Source: Cephalotrichum gorgonifer
Lineage: Eukaryota > Ascomycota > Sordariomycetes > Microascales > Microascaceae
Assembly: GCA_900312665.1 (NCBI GenBank)
Contig: ONZQ02000007.1
Coordinates: 1,370,308-1,434,307 of the forward strand
Reading direction: 5' to 3'
Length of the DNA: 64,000 nt
Shown here: positions 10,992 to 23,400 of the stretch, piece by piece
Numbering within the stretch: position 1 is the stretch's first letter
How the letters are laid out: every line of letters begins with the position of its first letter
Translations under genes and position numbers: made by a program
Notes under the pieces: generated by a model
The model's database searches: none
Told to the model about the DNA's origin: nothing
The model's input: the letters and a program-made list of their open reading frames with translations, nothing else

Positions 10992-13477
10992 ATGGCGACC
11001 CCAGACATATCCTCGCTCACCTCCGCCTCCGAGGTGTTCGCCCCCTCTCACACTCTCCCACAGATCCGCGCCATCCACAAGACGATCCATGCCGAGCTCA
11101 ATGAGAAGGCGGCCCGGCTTCGGAGCCAGGTGGGGGGATCCTACCGGGAGCTCCTAGGGACGGCTGACGCGATCGTGCGTATGAGGGCGGGGAACGATGA
11201 GGTGCAAGGCGTTCTGGCGGGCATGGGGGCGCGGTGCGGGAGGGGAGTCGTATGGGGAAAGGTTAACGGAATGGGCAACTTTGTTGGGGGGTCAGGGGAG
11301 GATAGAGGCCCTGTGACTCTCGGAGAAGGGGGGCTAGGGACTGGGGAGATGGCGAGGTTGCAGCTCCTGGAGGCGTGTACTCTCACTGCATCTAGGGTAC
11401 TGAGGGGAGGTGATGTCGGGGGCGGCCTGGGAAGGATGGGGAGCGGTGATAGGCTTGTTCTGGCGACAAAGCTGCTCATCCTCGCCCGCCTGCTCATCAA
11501 GAGCTTCGGAGACCGCGTCGAGGACGAACAGGCGAGGGCAGCGCTCGAAGCCGCCGAGAAGAGCCGGCTCGCCCTGCGCCGGAAGCTATCGAAGTGCGTG
11601 GAGAGAGTGCTGGAGCGGTGCGGGGAGGAATCGGACCGGGGACACATCCTCAAGGCCCTCGCGGCCTACAGCCTGGCCACGAACTCGGGTGCGCGCGACT
11701 CCCTGAAGCACTTCCTCGCCGTGAGGGAGAAGGCGATGAGGCTGGCGCTCGAAGTCGACGAGAACCAGCGCGAGCCGAGCACGAGGACGTCCTGGCCGCG
11801 CTGAATCTGTTCACCAAGACGCTCCTGGACGTGCAGGCCGTCGCGCCGTCCAACCTATCTGACGCCCTAGCCAGCCTCAAGAAGCGCGCGCTCCTCGCGG
11901 ACTCCACGATCCAGAAGCTCGAGGTGCTGCGGCTGGATATCTGCGAGCGGTGGTGCGGCGAGGACGTGCAGTTCTTTACGCCCTTCATACGCCATGACGA
12001 CCTCGACGGGAAGCAGGCTAAGGAGATGCTCACAGCCTGGGCGGACACGGGGAAGGGCATCGTCATCAGCGGCCTCGAGAGGGTTCTGGGCACGATGTCG
12101 GAGTTCAAGGGCATAGTGGAGCTGAGGACCAGGGTGCTGCAGCTCTGGATCGGCGACGGCGCGCGCGCGAGGGGCTTCGACCCGTCCGAAATGCTCGACA
12201 GGTTGCGGCGGGCGATCAACGCGCGGCTGCTGGCCGTCCTCGAGGTCAAGGTAGGCAAGCTTCACCTGGTGGGCTCTGAGGTCGCGGCCACGCTCAACTC
12301 CTGGCGTGAGGGGGTTACGGACGCGCAGGAGAGCCTGTGGGACGAGGACACGTATGACATGGACCTCTCGAACGGCGTGGCGGCCTTCCTGCAGAACGTG
12401 ATGTCACGGATGTATGGAAGGAACGACGCCGTCTCCAAGGCCGTCAACTGCTACGCGTCGTGGCGGCACGTCATCGACGACGTCGACGGTGTGGTGGAGC
12501 ACCTGAAGAAGCAGCGCTGGGACGACGACATCGAGGACCTCGAGGACGATGACGTGATCGAGGCGAGGCAAGAGGCGCTGAGTAAGGACGACCCCGCCGC
12601 GCTGCGGGAGCGCCTAGATGTCACGCTGGAGAAGGCGTTCAAGGCGCTGGAGCAGAGGCTCGCGGCACTTTGGGCGGAGAGAGAGGGGGGTGCGGACTCT
12701 GGGCCCATGGCGATGTTCCTCGTGCGGGTCCTCCGCGACGTGAGAACCGCGCTCCCGAAGATGGAGAGCCTCGGGGGCTTCGGGCTCGAGATGGTCCCGT
12801 CGCTCCATGGGAAGATGGCGCGCGAGGTGGTCGTCGCACCGGTGGACGAGTTCGTCGCTGGCCCGCTGGCGAGGAGAACGGTCGTGGGGAGGGCGCTGTG
12901 GGAGGGGAGTCCCGAGATGCCGAGCGTGCCGACGCCGGGAATGTTCATGTTCCTGAGGGACCTGTCCAAGGGGATGGGGGCGGCGGGGATGGACCTATGG
13001 AGCCCGGCTGCCGTCAGGGTCCTGAAGGGGCTTGTTTCGACGCAGATCTGTGAGGCGTGGAGGGAGGCATTGGGAGGCCTGACTGAGGCGGGGGAGAAGT
13101 CTGGGGATGGCGAGGACAAGGGCGAGGAGGGGTCGCAAGCCGAGAAGGACGGGGAGGAAACGTCAACTAAAGATGACGAGGAGCAGACGGACGATGGAGA
13201 GAAACCGAAGGCCGAGCTGGGCAGCGATGCTAAGGGCGAGGCTACGGGGAACGCACTAACTGGGGAGCAGAGGGATCTGCTATTGCAATGGTTCTTCGAC
13301 GTCTCGTACTTCCGGTGCTGCTTCGAGCCCGCGGACGGATCAAAAGAGTGGAAGAGCTTGGCAGACGCCGTGTACGAGAGGGCAGAGTTGGGCGACGATG
13401 CGCTGCGTGAGCGCCTTGCCAAGTCGTCAGAGGAATACTGGAAGAGGACGAGTCTGCTGTTTGGTCTTCTAGCGTAA
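10992..13477 (+). CDS. COG1: COG1, conserved oligomeric Golgi complex subunit 1 (one frame break)
   Basis: Lobe A subunit of the COG tether, which acts in retrograde vesicle traffic within the Golgi. The N terminus has the Vps51/Cog1-type helix region (PQIRAIHKTIHAEL and SYRELLGTADAIVRMR, about residues 25-65). Reading starts in one frame (10992 to about 11774) and continues in another (about 11777-13477). Both parts are family-like: LKHFLAVREKAMRLAL before the break, then TLLDVQAVAP, RWCGEDVQFFTPFIRHDDLD and a C-terminal region ending FGLLA. The break lies at GAG-CC-GAG (11772-11779), where one base appears to be missing. A GTGAGG...CCGAG intron (11721-11779) would repair the frame, but it has no CTNA branch point and would remove family-like residues, so a 1-nt deletion or a base-calling error is preferred. 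Repaired length would be about 828 residues. A Glu/Lys-rich low-complexity loop lies near 13080-13250. Confidence 0.85.
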
Positions 13478-13653
13478 CGTTCTTATATGCTTGGTTATCT
13501 TGGGTGCGGATATCTATTCATTGCGCTTGATGCTAGATTTGGAGTCTATATGCCCCACTAGGGGGTCTCGAATAGAGCAGTGCCCAGTAATACATGGCTG
13601 CCGTCCCTCCCTCTAGACCGACCTAATCTCCCCCTACTCTACTCATAGGGGCA

Positions 13654-14592
13654 CTAAAGCTTATGCCTCTTCTCTCCCCTCGCAATCTTGGCGAACTCGT
13701 CCTGCGGAATCCCCTTCAAGAGCCTCTCCACGCCATCAAAGCACTCCACCACATTCTGCCTCTCAAGCTCCTCGATCTCCGGGTCCCGAATCAGCTTCTT
13801 GATCCCCAGCAAGCTCTCGCCCACCAGGTGGCTCCCGAGCTTCTCGTCCACCTCCCTCAGCACCCTCTCCTTGAAGCCCTCCTGCGCGAAGATCTCATTG
13901 ACGTATCCGCACGCCTTCAGGTCCTCGGCGCCGACCTTGCGGCTCATGATGAGGGCCTCGTTCGCCTTGGCGGGGCCGAGGCGCTTGACGAGCGAGCGGG
14001 AGGCGACGCCCTCGGCGACGAGGCCGAGGGAGGAGAAGGGGGTCAGGAGGAAGGCGGAGGGGGTGCAGTATATGAAGTCGGAGAGGGAGACGAGGGCGGC
14101 GGAGAGGCCGATCACGGGGCCGTTGAGGGCCGCGACGAGGATCTTGGGGTGCGTGTAGAAGGCGCGGGTGAGGTTTAGGTTCGAGGCGAGGAAGGTCGAG
14201 AGGATCTGGCGGCGGTCGGGGGCGGCGGATGGGCTGGAGAGGGTAACGGTCACGTCGGCGCCGCTGTCGAAGGGGGGGGTTGTTTGTTAGCTTCTGCGAT
14301 CTCCAACTTTTGCTTCGCAGTTCTCTATGTTTGCAAGGGGGAACAAGTTGGCGGGGGGAAGAGGAAGTGGGAAGGGTGTTGAGAGAATGGGGGACCCTTA
14401 CGCAGAGAAGAACCGGCCCGTGCCGATGATGACGGTCACGAAGATGTCGTCGCGTGCGGCGATCTCGTTCATCCGGGTCGCGAGCTCGAAGTACTGGTCC
14501 TGGCTGAGAGCATTGAGCTTCTTGGCGTTGTCGATCGTAAGGACGGCTACGCGGTCCTTGTACTCGACGTTGATGATGGAGGGGCTCGACAT
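13654..14592 (-). CDS. ECI1: Peroxisomal enoyl-CoA hydratase/isomerase (delta3,delta2-enoyl-CoA isomerase type)
   Basis: Crotonase-fold enzyme predicted to isomerise delta3 double bonds to delta2-enoyl-CoA during beta-oxidation of unsaturated fatty acids. Exons on the minus strand are 14592-14402 and 14263-13654, with a 138-nt intron (GTAAGG donor, CTAAC branch). The join gives 266 residues and restores the oxyanion-hole motif FFSAGAD. The second oxyanion segment is around ALNGPVIGL, and a Glu at about residue 148 in GLVAEGVASR is placed like the catalytic Glu of Eci1. The protein ends in -HKL, a non-canonical peroxisomal targeting signal similar to the -HRL of yeast Eci1. Its end converges on COG1 with 176 bp between stops. 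The isomerase versus hydratase choice is inferred from the single Glu and length. Confidence 0.8.
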
Positions 14593-15360
14593 CTTGAAAG
14601 ACGGAAGTTCAAGGAGGAGGTATGTGTATGTAGTTCGGTCTCTGGTTCTTTAGGTCTCCTTCGCGGGGGGGATCCTCACGGAGCGGACTGTGGTAGTGCG
14701 TAGCGAGAGCTTTACGAAAACGCGGGGATGGGTGGGTGGGTGGGACACAAGAAGGGGAATATATGTCGTGTCCGAAGAGTCTATACAAGCATTATAAGTC
14801 GAGGATCCCCGTCCCCGGAGAAGCTAGAAACCCGGGGTACGGGGTTGGAATGGTTGGAACCGCCAAACCAGATCGGGGGGAAGAGCCGAGGTGTGGAGTC
14901 GAATCTGGCGCGCCCCCGCCCCGTCAGCTCAGCGGAGGATTTGGCGTGCCTCGGTAACTTTCTTCGTTGGGTTAATGCGTTAGTACCCCAGTATGGTTTT
15001 CTTGCAATGCAAGTCTTACGGCATCGGTTAAGGTCTGCCGGTCGTGGCCGTTCGGTACATATTTATAGCCGAGACCTTACAATTACACCATACGGTATAG
15101 GAGAATACACACGACACAGATGGCTCTAATTCCCACTAGATAGGTCTCGGTTATGCGCCTCCAATCTATCGTAGCAATACCTAGCCTACCGAACAGACAC
15201 TTGTACTGCTGCGCACTGCATATATGCGAGGACAATCGCTCTTCCCCCTCCCCCCCTCTCCCTCTTTCCCCCCAAATAAAATGTACCGATTGAATCAGCG
15301 TAACCGTTCCTTGCTTGTGGAGCTGGGTCCCTAGCCCGGCCAGAATAGTCAGGGAGCCCA
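14593..15360. other. Spacer between RPA49 3' end and ECI1-like 5' end
   Basis: 768 bp between two minus-strand genes. It should contain the isomerase promoter and the RPA49 terminator. No coding frame with a recognisable product and no RNA gene is visible. Confidence 0.5.
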
Positions 15361-16833
15361 CTAGCCACGGCGCCGGATCGTACGCTGCTTCGGGAACCGC
15401 AGAGGAAGGGTAAGTCTCGCAACCTGCACCACCTTGCCCGTCGCCTGCTCCTTCGCCTGCACCACCCGCCCGCCGATCTCCTGGAAGTGCTGCGAGAACT
15501 TCTCCTGGTCGATCCTGAGGTCCATCCGCAGCCTCGTGATGTCGAACTCGAAGCTGTCGATGATGCTGGCGAGCGCGAGGATGTGCGTGATGATCATGGC
15601 GTCGAAGTAGCTGTTGATCTCCCCGCGGTTCGTGTACTTGTTCTGCAGGTGCGCCGACATCTGGCTCGACGCCCCCGTGGCCTCCTCGAACTCCTTCTTG
15701 CGCATCGCGCGTCGCGAGCTGCGCTTCCTGGTCGCGAGCGTGTAGTACTGTATCAGGTAGTGGATGTAGCGCAGGAGCCGCAGTCTCGCCATGCTGTTCG
15801 GACCGTGTCCCACGGGCATGACGAGGCGGGCGACATAGTGGGAGTTGAGATTCAGTTCCGTGTTGTTTTCGACGGCATCTTGCCAGTCCTTGACGGGGAT
15901 GTTGTTGAGCACCGAGGGGCCGATGATTTCCATCGGGTCGTAGACATCGTGGATGTCTTCCGCTTCCAGGTTCGCCTTGGGAACGGGCTTCGTCGCGTCG
16001 ATGGTGGCCTGCAGCTCCTCGCGGGTGGCCATGCCAGCGCCGGCTTCTCCGATCACGTCCAGGGTTGCCGCTTCCGCCCTGTTCATCTTCACCGGCGAGC
16101 CGTCCGCATTGGTAGCAGGCATTGCGATTTCGTTCCGCTCCTTCTCCACGATGGCCTTCTTGGCTCGCTTCGTTCCGAATAGTCGGCCCAGCTCGGTCGC
16201 CATCTCCATGCGCTATCCCCCCAAAATTGTCAGCTTCCAGCGAGAGGGGCGGGGCAAAAGGTACATATGGACTCGGTACAGGTGTAGACGTACGCTTGTG
16301 GGTTGATCCTTCTCAGCAGCTGCGAGGCTCGAGGGCAGCCTGTCTTTAGCCACCGCTCGAACGATGAGCTTCTTCGTTTGCACCATCTCCTTCTTCCCCG
16401 TCGTGGGGTTCTCGAACCCAACGTATAGCCTAGTCCATTTCGTCAGGGGATCCTCGCGGGCCTTAAACTCGAAGAGGGGGTGGTCGTTTGAATAAAGTAG
16501 GTACTCGTATTTCTCGAGCGGGGTGGGGTCGTCTGGAAGGTCGTCTTTCGCGCGTTCCCGGGTATAAACGTGGAAGGTAGCATCGTCTGGTATTTGGCAG
16601 CCCGCGGGCTCGACTGAGAACAGGTTACCGGATTAGATCGACCGCGTCCGTCCCGAGTATGAAAGATGTCCATCTTCCCACTTACGTATGAAGGGCGGGT
16701 TCTGCGTGCTTAGCTGCTTGGCTTCCTTCCACCCAAAGTCGGCCTTGCTATCCGCTATAGGATGCCTCCTTGCTCCAGGCGCCACATCGCCGTCTGGTTG
16801 GGACGACCTCTTCCGCTTCTTGACATCCGCCAT
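15361..16833 (-). CDS. RPA49: RNA polymerase I subunit A49 (RPA49)
   Basis: Pol I-specific subunit that with A34.5 supports initiation and elongation of rRNA transcription in the nucleolus. Exons on the minus strand are 16833-16686, 16613-16294 and 16212-15361, giving 439 residues (yeast A49 is about 415). Introns of 72 and 81 nt have GTAAG and GTACGT donors and CTAAT and CTGAC branch points. The N-terminal dimerisation part includes LLYSNDHPLFEF and LYVGFENPTTGKKE. The linker and tandem winged-helix part starts with the hallmark LFGTKRAKKAI..ERN in exon 3 and includes VYDPMEIIGPSVLNNIPVKDW. The extreme N terminus is Lys/Arg-rich and weakly conserved, so exon 1 is the least certain part. The start is 637 bp from the divergent PRP8 start. 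Confidence 0.88.
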
Positions 16834-17470
16834 CGTAGTGTCGAAGATGGTGGATGTCGACCAGCCAATTGGTGGAGATGTCGACGTTATGTCGTGGGTA
16901 AGATTAAATTTGAGGATAGTTTCGCTCGAGAGAAATGGCGGTCAATCGTAGAACTATCGACTCAAGCCCGGGAACTCAGGCATTCGTGAATTGTAGTGAA
17001 CAACGGCCGGATTAATTCTGCCCAAGTCGGTCGAAACTTTTTTTTTTGGGATACCACTTTCGATGAAATGCCCCACCACTGATAGGTGTTGGTTGGATTC
17101 GGGGGCCGCCCAGTCTGCCTGCTAACTAAGCCTTGGCGTGGTGACTAATCCACAAGGTCCCATCCCCAGCTACTGCCAGCTACTCGTATGTAGCAAATGG
17201 TGACAAAAAATTCTAGTAGCGTGTCTAGAGATCATCATCACGAGAATACATCCCATCGCCACCCTTTTCACGGTCGCGCCATCAACGTCGCGACAGGCCC
17301 ATCCATCACGATCTCACGAGTTTTTGCGGACCCTCATTAAATTCCGTCGTATACTTGACTGAGGGGATTTATTTGCTTGCCGCTCCTGCTGGCGCGGCTG
17401 GTAGCGATTCGCAAAGTCGCGTCTCCACCTCCAGCCAGCTGAGGCATCCGCGCTCTTCAGACACATCACC
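16834..17470. promoter_or_regulatory. Divergent promoter region RPA49 / PRP8
   Basis: 637 bp between two divergent start codons of essential genes. It includes an oligo-T tract (about 17039-17046). No specific factor site is claimed; the promoter role is inferred from position. Confidence 0.5.
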
Positions 17471-20400
17471 ATGTCTTCGATACCACCACCCCCTCCCGGC
17501 TGGGGTCCCCCTCCGCCTCCGCCGACTCCTCCTCCTCCTCCTCCATCCTCCTCACTCCCTCCCCCGCCGTCGGCGCCCGCCCCGCCGCCTCCAGGATACC
17601 GACCCCCCGCCGACACGCGAGCCGCGAAACTTGCGCAGAAGAAGACGGAATGGCTGCGGGATCAACGAAACCGATTCGGCGAGAAGCGCAAGGCTGGCTT
17701 CGTCCAGACCCAGAAGGCCGACATGCCTCCCGAGCACTTGCGCAAGATCGTCCGCGACATCGGCGACGTTTCGCAGAAGAAGTACACCAGCGATAAGCGC
17801 AGCTATCTTGGCGCCCTGAAGTTCATGCCACACGCCGTCCTGAAGCTCCTCGAGAACATGCCCATGCCCTGGGAGTCCACCCGAGAAGTCAAGGTGCTAT
17901 ACCACGTCAACGGATGTCTGACTCTTGTCAACGAAATTCCTCGCGTGGTGGAGCCCGTGTTCTTCGCGCAGTGGTCCATGATGTGGATCGCGATGAGGAG
18001 GGAGAAGCAAGATAGGAGTTTGTTCAAGCGGATGCGATTCCCTCCATTTGACGACGAGGAACCCCCGCTCTCCTGGTCGGAGAACATTGAAGAAGTCGAG
18101 CCCCTGCCGCCCATCCAGTTTGACCTCGATGAAGATGAAGACGCCGCCGTCATCGAGTGGTTCTACGACCATCGGCCCCTTGTGGACTCGTCACATGTCA
18201 ACGGCCCAAGCTATAAGACATGGAACCTGACCCCGGAGCAGATGGCCACCCTCTTCCGCCTCAGCGGGCCACTCGTTTCGGAGGTTGTAGATAAGAACTA
18301 CTTCCACCTCTTCGACTTGAAGAGCTTCCTCGCCGCGAAGGCGCTAAATGTCGCCCTTCCCGGAGGTCCTCGGTTCGAGCCCCTGTACAAGGACATCGAT
18401 CCGAATGAAGAGGACATTGGCGAGTTTAACGCTATCGACCGCATCATCTTCCGCGGCGATACCAGGAACGAGTTCCGTGTCGCTTACCCCTACCTCTATA
18501 ACTCACTTCCGAGGGGCGTCCATCTCTCGTGGCACTCCTATCCCCAGATCGTCTACGCCAAACCTGATAGCCCCGACTTGCCCGCCTTCCACATAGACAA
18601 GGCCATCCATATCATCCCCCCCATCAAGCCAGCAGATGGTTACATCAGCCACGAGGATGAGATCTTCGGTGTTGGTAACGATGAAGAACCTGAGGAGAGT
18701 GCCTTCACTCTCCCCCCAACGGCCGAGCCTTTCTTCGCCGAGGAGGAGCTAGCACCTGAACACACTGCTGATGCCATTCAGCTCTGGTGGGCACCGTATC
18801 CTTTCAACCGACGCTCCGGTAAGATGGTGCGTGCTCAAGACGTTGCGCTCATCAAGCAGTGGTACCTTGAGCACCCGCCGACGAATGTCAAGAGTCCCGT
18901 CAAGGTTCGCGTTTCTTACCAGAAGCTGCTGAAGACGTACATCTTGAACGAGCTACACAAGAAGCCACCCAAGTCGCAGAACAAGCAGGATCTGCTCAAG
19001 TCTTTGAAGCAAACCAAGTTCTTCCAGCAGACCACCATCGACTGGGTTGAGGCCGGCTTGCAGGTGTGCAGGCAGGGGTTCAACATGCTTAATCTCCTCA
19101 TCCACAGGAAGAACCTGACATATCTCCATCTCGACTACAACTTCAACCTCAAGCCCGTCAAGACTCTAACAACGAAGGAGCGAAAGAAGTCGCGATTCGG
19201 CAACGCCTTCCACCTGATGAGAGAGATTCTACGTCTAGTGAAGCTCATCGTTGATGCGCACTGCCAGTTCCGTCTCGGCAACATCGACGCTTTCCTCTTG
19301 GCTGACGGCATCCACTACGCTTTCAACCACGTCGGCCAGCTGACTGGTATGTACCGTTACAAGTACAAGTTGATGCACCAGATCCGTTCCTGCAAGGATT
19401 TGAAGCATCTCATCTACTACCGGTTCAACACCGGCGGTGTCGGCAAGGGTCCCGGGTGCGGTTTCTGGGCACCCTCGTGGAGGGTGTGGCTATTCTTCAT
19501 GCGTGGGATCATCCCCCTGCTGGAGCGATGGCTCGGGAACCTCTTGTCTCGCCAGTTCGAGGGCCGTCACAGCAAGAGCGTTGCTAAGACCGTCACCAAG
19601 CAACGAGTCGAGTCCCACTTCGACCTGGAGCTCAGGGCCTCTGTCATGGCCGATCTTATGGATATGATGCCCGAGGGTATCAAGCAGAGCAAGGTCAACA
19701 CCGTCTTGCAACATCTCTCAGAGGCGTGGAGGTGCTGGAAGAGTAACATTCCCTGGAAGGTTCCGGGGCTGCCGGCTCCCATCGAGAATATCATCCTGCG
19801 CTACGTCAAGTCCAAGGCCGATTGGTGGATCTCGGTCGCTCACTACAACCGTGAGCGAATTCGGAGGGGTGCCACCGTTGACAAGACTGTCGCGAAAAAG
19901 AATGTCGGTCGCCTTACCCGTCTCTGGCTGAAGGCCGAACAGGAGAGGCAGCACAACCACATGAAGGATGGACCCTACGTCTCATCCGAGGAGGCTGTCG
20001 CCATCTACACGACCACTGTTCACTGGCTCGAGTCTCGAAAGTTCTCGCCCATCCCCTTCCCCAGCGTCTCGTACAAGCACGACACCAAGATCCTCATCCT
20101 CGCCCTCGAGCGGCTGAGGGAGTCGTACTCCGTCAAGGGCCGCCTGAATCAGAGCCAGAGGGAGGAGCTTGCTTTGATTGAACAGGCGTACGACAGTCCG
20201 GGTACCACCCTGGAGCGGATCAAGCGCTTCTTGCTCACTCAGAGAGCATTCAAGGAAGTCAGCATTGATATGAACGACAATTACAACACGATCAATCCTG
20301 TCTATGACATTGAGCCGATGGAAAAGATCAGCGACGCCTATCTTGACCAATATCTCTGGTACCAAGCGGATCAGAGGAATCTCTTCCCCGCTTGGATCAA

Positions 20401-23400
20401 GCCGTCCGACGCCGAAGTCCCCCCTCTACTTACCTACAAGTGGGCGCAAGGCATCAACAACCTTGACAAGGTGTGGGAAACGGAAAATGGCGAATGCAAC
20501 GTCCTAGTCGAGACCTCCCTATCGAAGGTTTACGAGAAAGTAGAGCTGACGCTGCTTAACTCGCTGCTGAGACTGATCATGGATCACAACCTGGCGGACT
20601 ACATCACAGCCAAGAACAACGTCCAACTGACCTACAAGGATATGAACCATACCAACAGCTACGGAATGATTCGTGGTTTGCAATTCTCGGCCTTCGTCTT
20701 CCAGTACTACGGCCTCATCCTCGATCTCCTTCTCCTCGGACCCCAGAGAGCCAGCGAGATTGATGGGCCGGCCCAGAAGCCGAACGATTTCCTCCAGTTC
20801 AGCAGTAAGGAGGTCGAGACCAGGCATCCAATTCGTCTGTACACCAGGTATATCGACAAGGTCTGGGTGCTGCTGCGCTTCACCGCCGAGGAAGCTCGGG
20901 ACCTCATCCAGCGATACCTTACCGAGCAGCCGGATCCCAACTTCGAGAACGTCATCGGCTACAAGAGCAAGAAGTGCTGGCCCCGAGACTGCCGCATGCG
21001 TCTGATGCGTCACGACGTGAATCTTGGCCGCGCCGTATTCTGGGACTTGAAGAACAGGCTACCCCGTTCAGTCACGACGATAGACTGGGATGAGAGCTTC
21101 GTGAGCGTGTACAGCAAGGATAACCCGAACCTTCTGTTCTCGATGTGCGGATTCGAAGTCCGTATCCTGCCCAAGTGCCGCAACAAGAATGATGAGTTCT
21201 CCGAGGCGGACAGCGTCTGGTCTTTGGTCGACAACACAACCAAGGAGCGCACTGCGCACGCGTTCTTGCAAGTGACGGAAGACGACATTCAGAAGTTCAA
21301 CAACCGCATCAGGCAGATCCTCATGTCTTCTGGTTCGACGACGTTTACCAAGATCGCGAACAAGTGGAATACTGCTTTGATCGCCCTGTTCACATACTAC
21401 CGTGAGGCAGCCGTGTCGACTGTCCCGCTCCTCGATACGATTGTCAAGTGCGAGACCAAGATTCAGACCCGAGTCAAGATCGGACTGAATTCGAAGATGC
21501 CTTCCCGTTTCCCCCCCGCCGTCTTCTACACACCCAAGGAACTTGGTGGTTTGGGCATGATTTCGGGCTCCCACATCCTCATCCCGGCCAGCGACAAGCG
21601 ATGGTCGAAGCAGACGGATACCGGCGTTACTCACTACAGGGCCGGAATGACGCATGACGAGGAGACTCTTATCCCCAACATCTTCCGTTACATCATCCCT
21701 TGGGAGGCGGAGTTCATCGACTCTCAAAGGGTCTGGACGGAGTACGCTCAGAAGCGCATGGAGGCTAACCAGAACAACCGACGTCTAACCCTCGAAGACC
21801 TCGAGGACAGCTGGGATCGCGGTCTTCCTCGCATCAACACGCTGTTCCAGAAGGACCGAAGCACGATCAGCTTCGACAAGGGTTACCGCGCGCGGGCCGA
21901 GTTCAAGATCTTCCAACTCATGAGGAGCAATCCCTTCTGGTGGACGAGCCAGAGGCACGACGGCAAGCTTTGGAACCTCAACGCGTACCGAACCGATGTG
22001 ATCCAGGCGCTGGGAGGTGTGGAAACTATCCTGGAGCACACCTTGTTCAAAGCGACTGGATTCCCGTCCTGGGAGGGTCTCTTCTGGGAAAAAGCGTGTC
22101 TTGCTAAGGGAACCCTCCTGCTGCGGTACGATGGCAGTAAGATTGCCGTGGAGGATGTCAAGGAAGGAGATCTACTTCTTGGTCCTGACGGCGGACCTCG
22201 TCGGGCTTTCAACATCGTCAGTGGTGAAGATCGTCTCTATCGGATCAAGATTGGCGCAGGCAAAGAAGATCTTGTTGTCACGCCGAATCATATTCTGGTA
22301 CTTCACAAGATGAAGAAGGGCACGAATAAATACGACGGCTTGACTATCCAGGGACACGCGCAACGCCTTGAGGATAGGCTAGGTGATCTTCCAGACCCTA
22401 GCTCTGATCCCGCGGATGCTAATCGGCCCAATAACTTGGTCAAACCGCGCGCCGACTTCCTGTCAGCTCTGAGAAGTGCTATCGCCTGGATTATCCATGC
22501 CGATCGAAGTCCAATGGGAGCCAGTGTTGTCCGGAATATGCTCAATGGTACTACTGGCATTACTTCTAACAAGGAGTCCTATACTGTCGACGTTCCCCGT
22601 CAGAAAGGCGTGCACTTCACCTTCGCCTGGGGCAATCCAGAACGGACAAACCTGAAGGGCCATGCAGATCACCCGCCTGTCTTCCTGTCGACGAAGGATG
22701 AGGCCTTCTTGGCTGCTGTCGCAAAAAGCCGTGAACTCCATTCCCAGGGCGACGTGACTTTGTCGACGCTACGACAACGTTTCTTGGCCAAATCCGCCGA
22801 CGGGAAAGGCGGAGAACTTCGGATTGATACCGGCCTTCCGAATATGTTCCTCCTCTGGAATAAAAACCGTTCCAATCTGAAGATCCGCGTTCTCTGCTCC
22901 CGGGCGTACAAGAAGTACGCACGCTCCTACGCTTTCCCGACAATGCCAAGTTCCTCGGAGCCGCAGAGTGACAATGAAGATCAACAAGATTTGCCCGACG
23001 TCTCCTCGGCAGACGACTATGAAACCGTGCTCATGACTGCTGCCGAGTTTGCTGGTCTTAACGCGAAGGAGAGGGGGCAGTATCGAGTTGTTAGGTGTCC
23101 TGGTTTCGAGTTGCCCGAGCAACCTGTACCCGTCAATCCCTATTTCCTTGGGCTTTGGTTGGGGGACGGAAGCCGCCGGAGCACTACGATCTTTAGCAAC
23201 CATGAGGAAGAAGTTCGCGAGTTCTTGGTCGACCATGCTGCGGAACTGGATTTGCACCTCGTCTTCCATGGGCAACTTGGATACGCGACCGTCGCCAGCT
23301 CTCGTGTTGCCCACCGACCCTTCCCGCCCTCCGTGAGACAGGGCGTCAAGCGTCCCGCCCGCCGTCAAGCTCGACAAACCATCAAGAAGCAACGGCTCGT

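Noticed and set aside
11721..11779. 59-nt intron as the explanation of the COG1 frame break
   Set aside because: The donor looks acceptable, but there is no CTNA branch point and splicing would remove family-like residues.
19342..19370. GTATGT donor-like site inside PRP8
   Set aside because: It encodes the invariant LTGMYRYKYK segment of Prp8, so it is coding.
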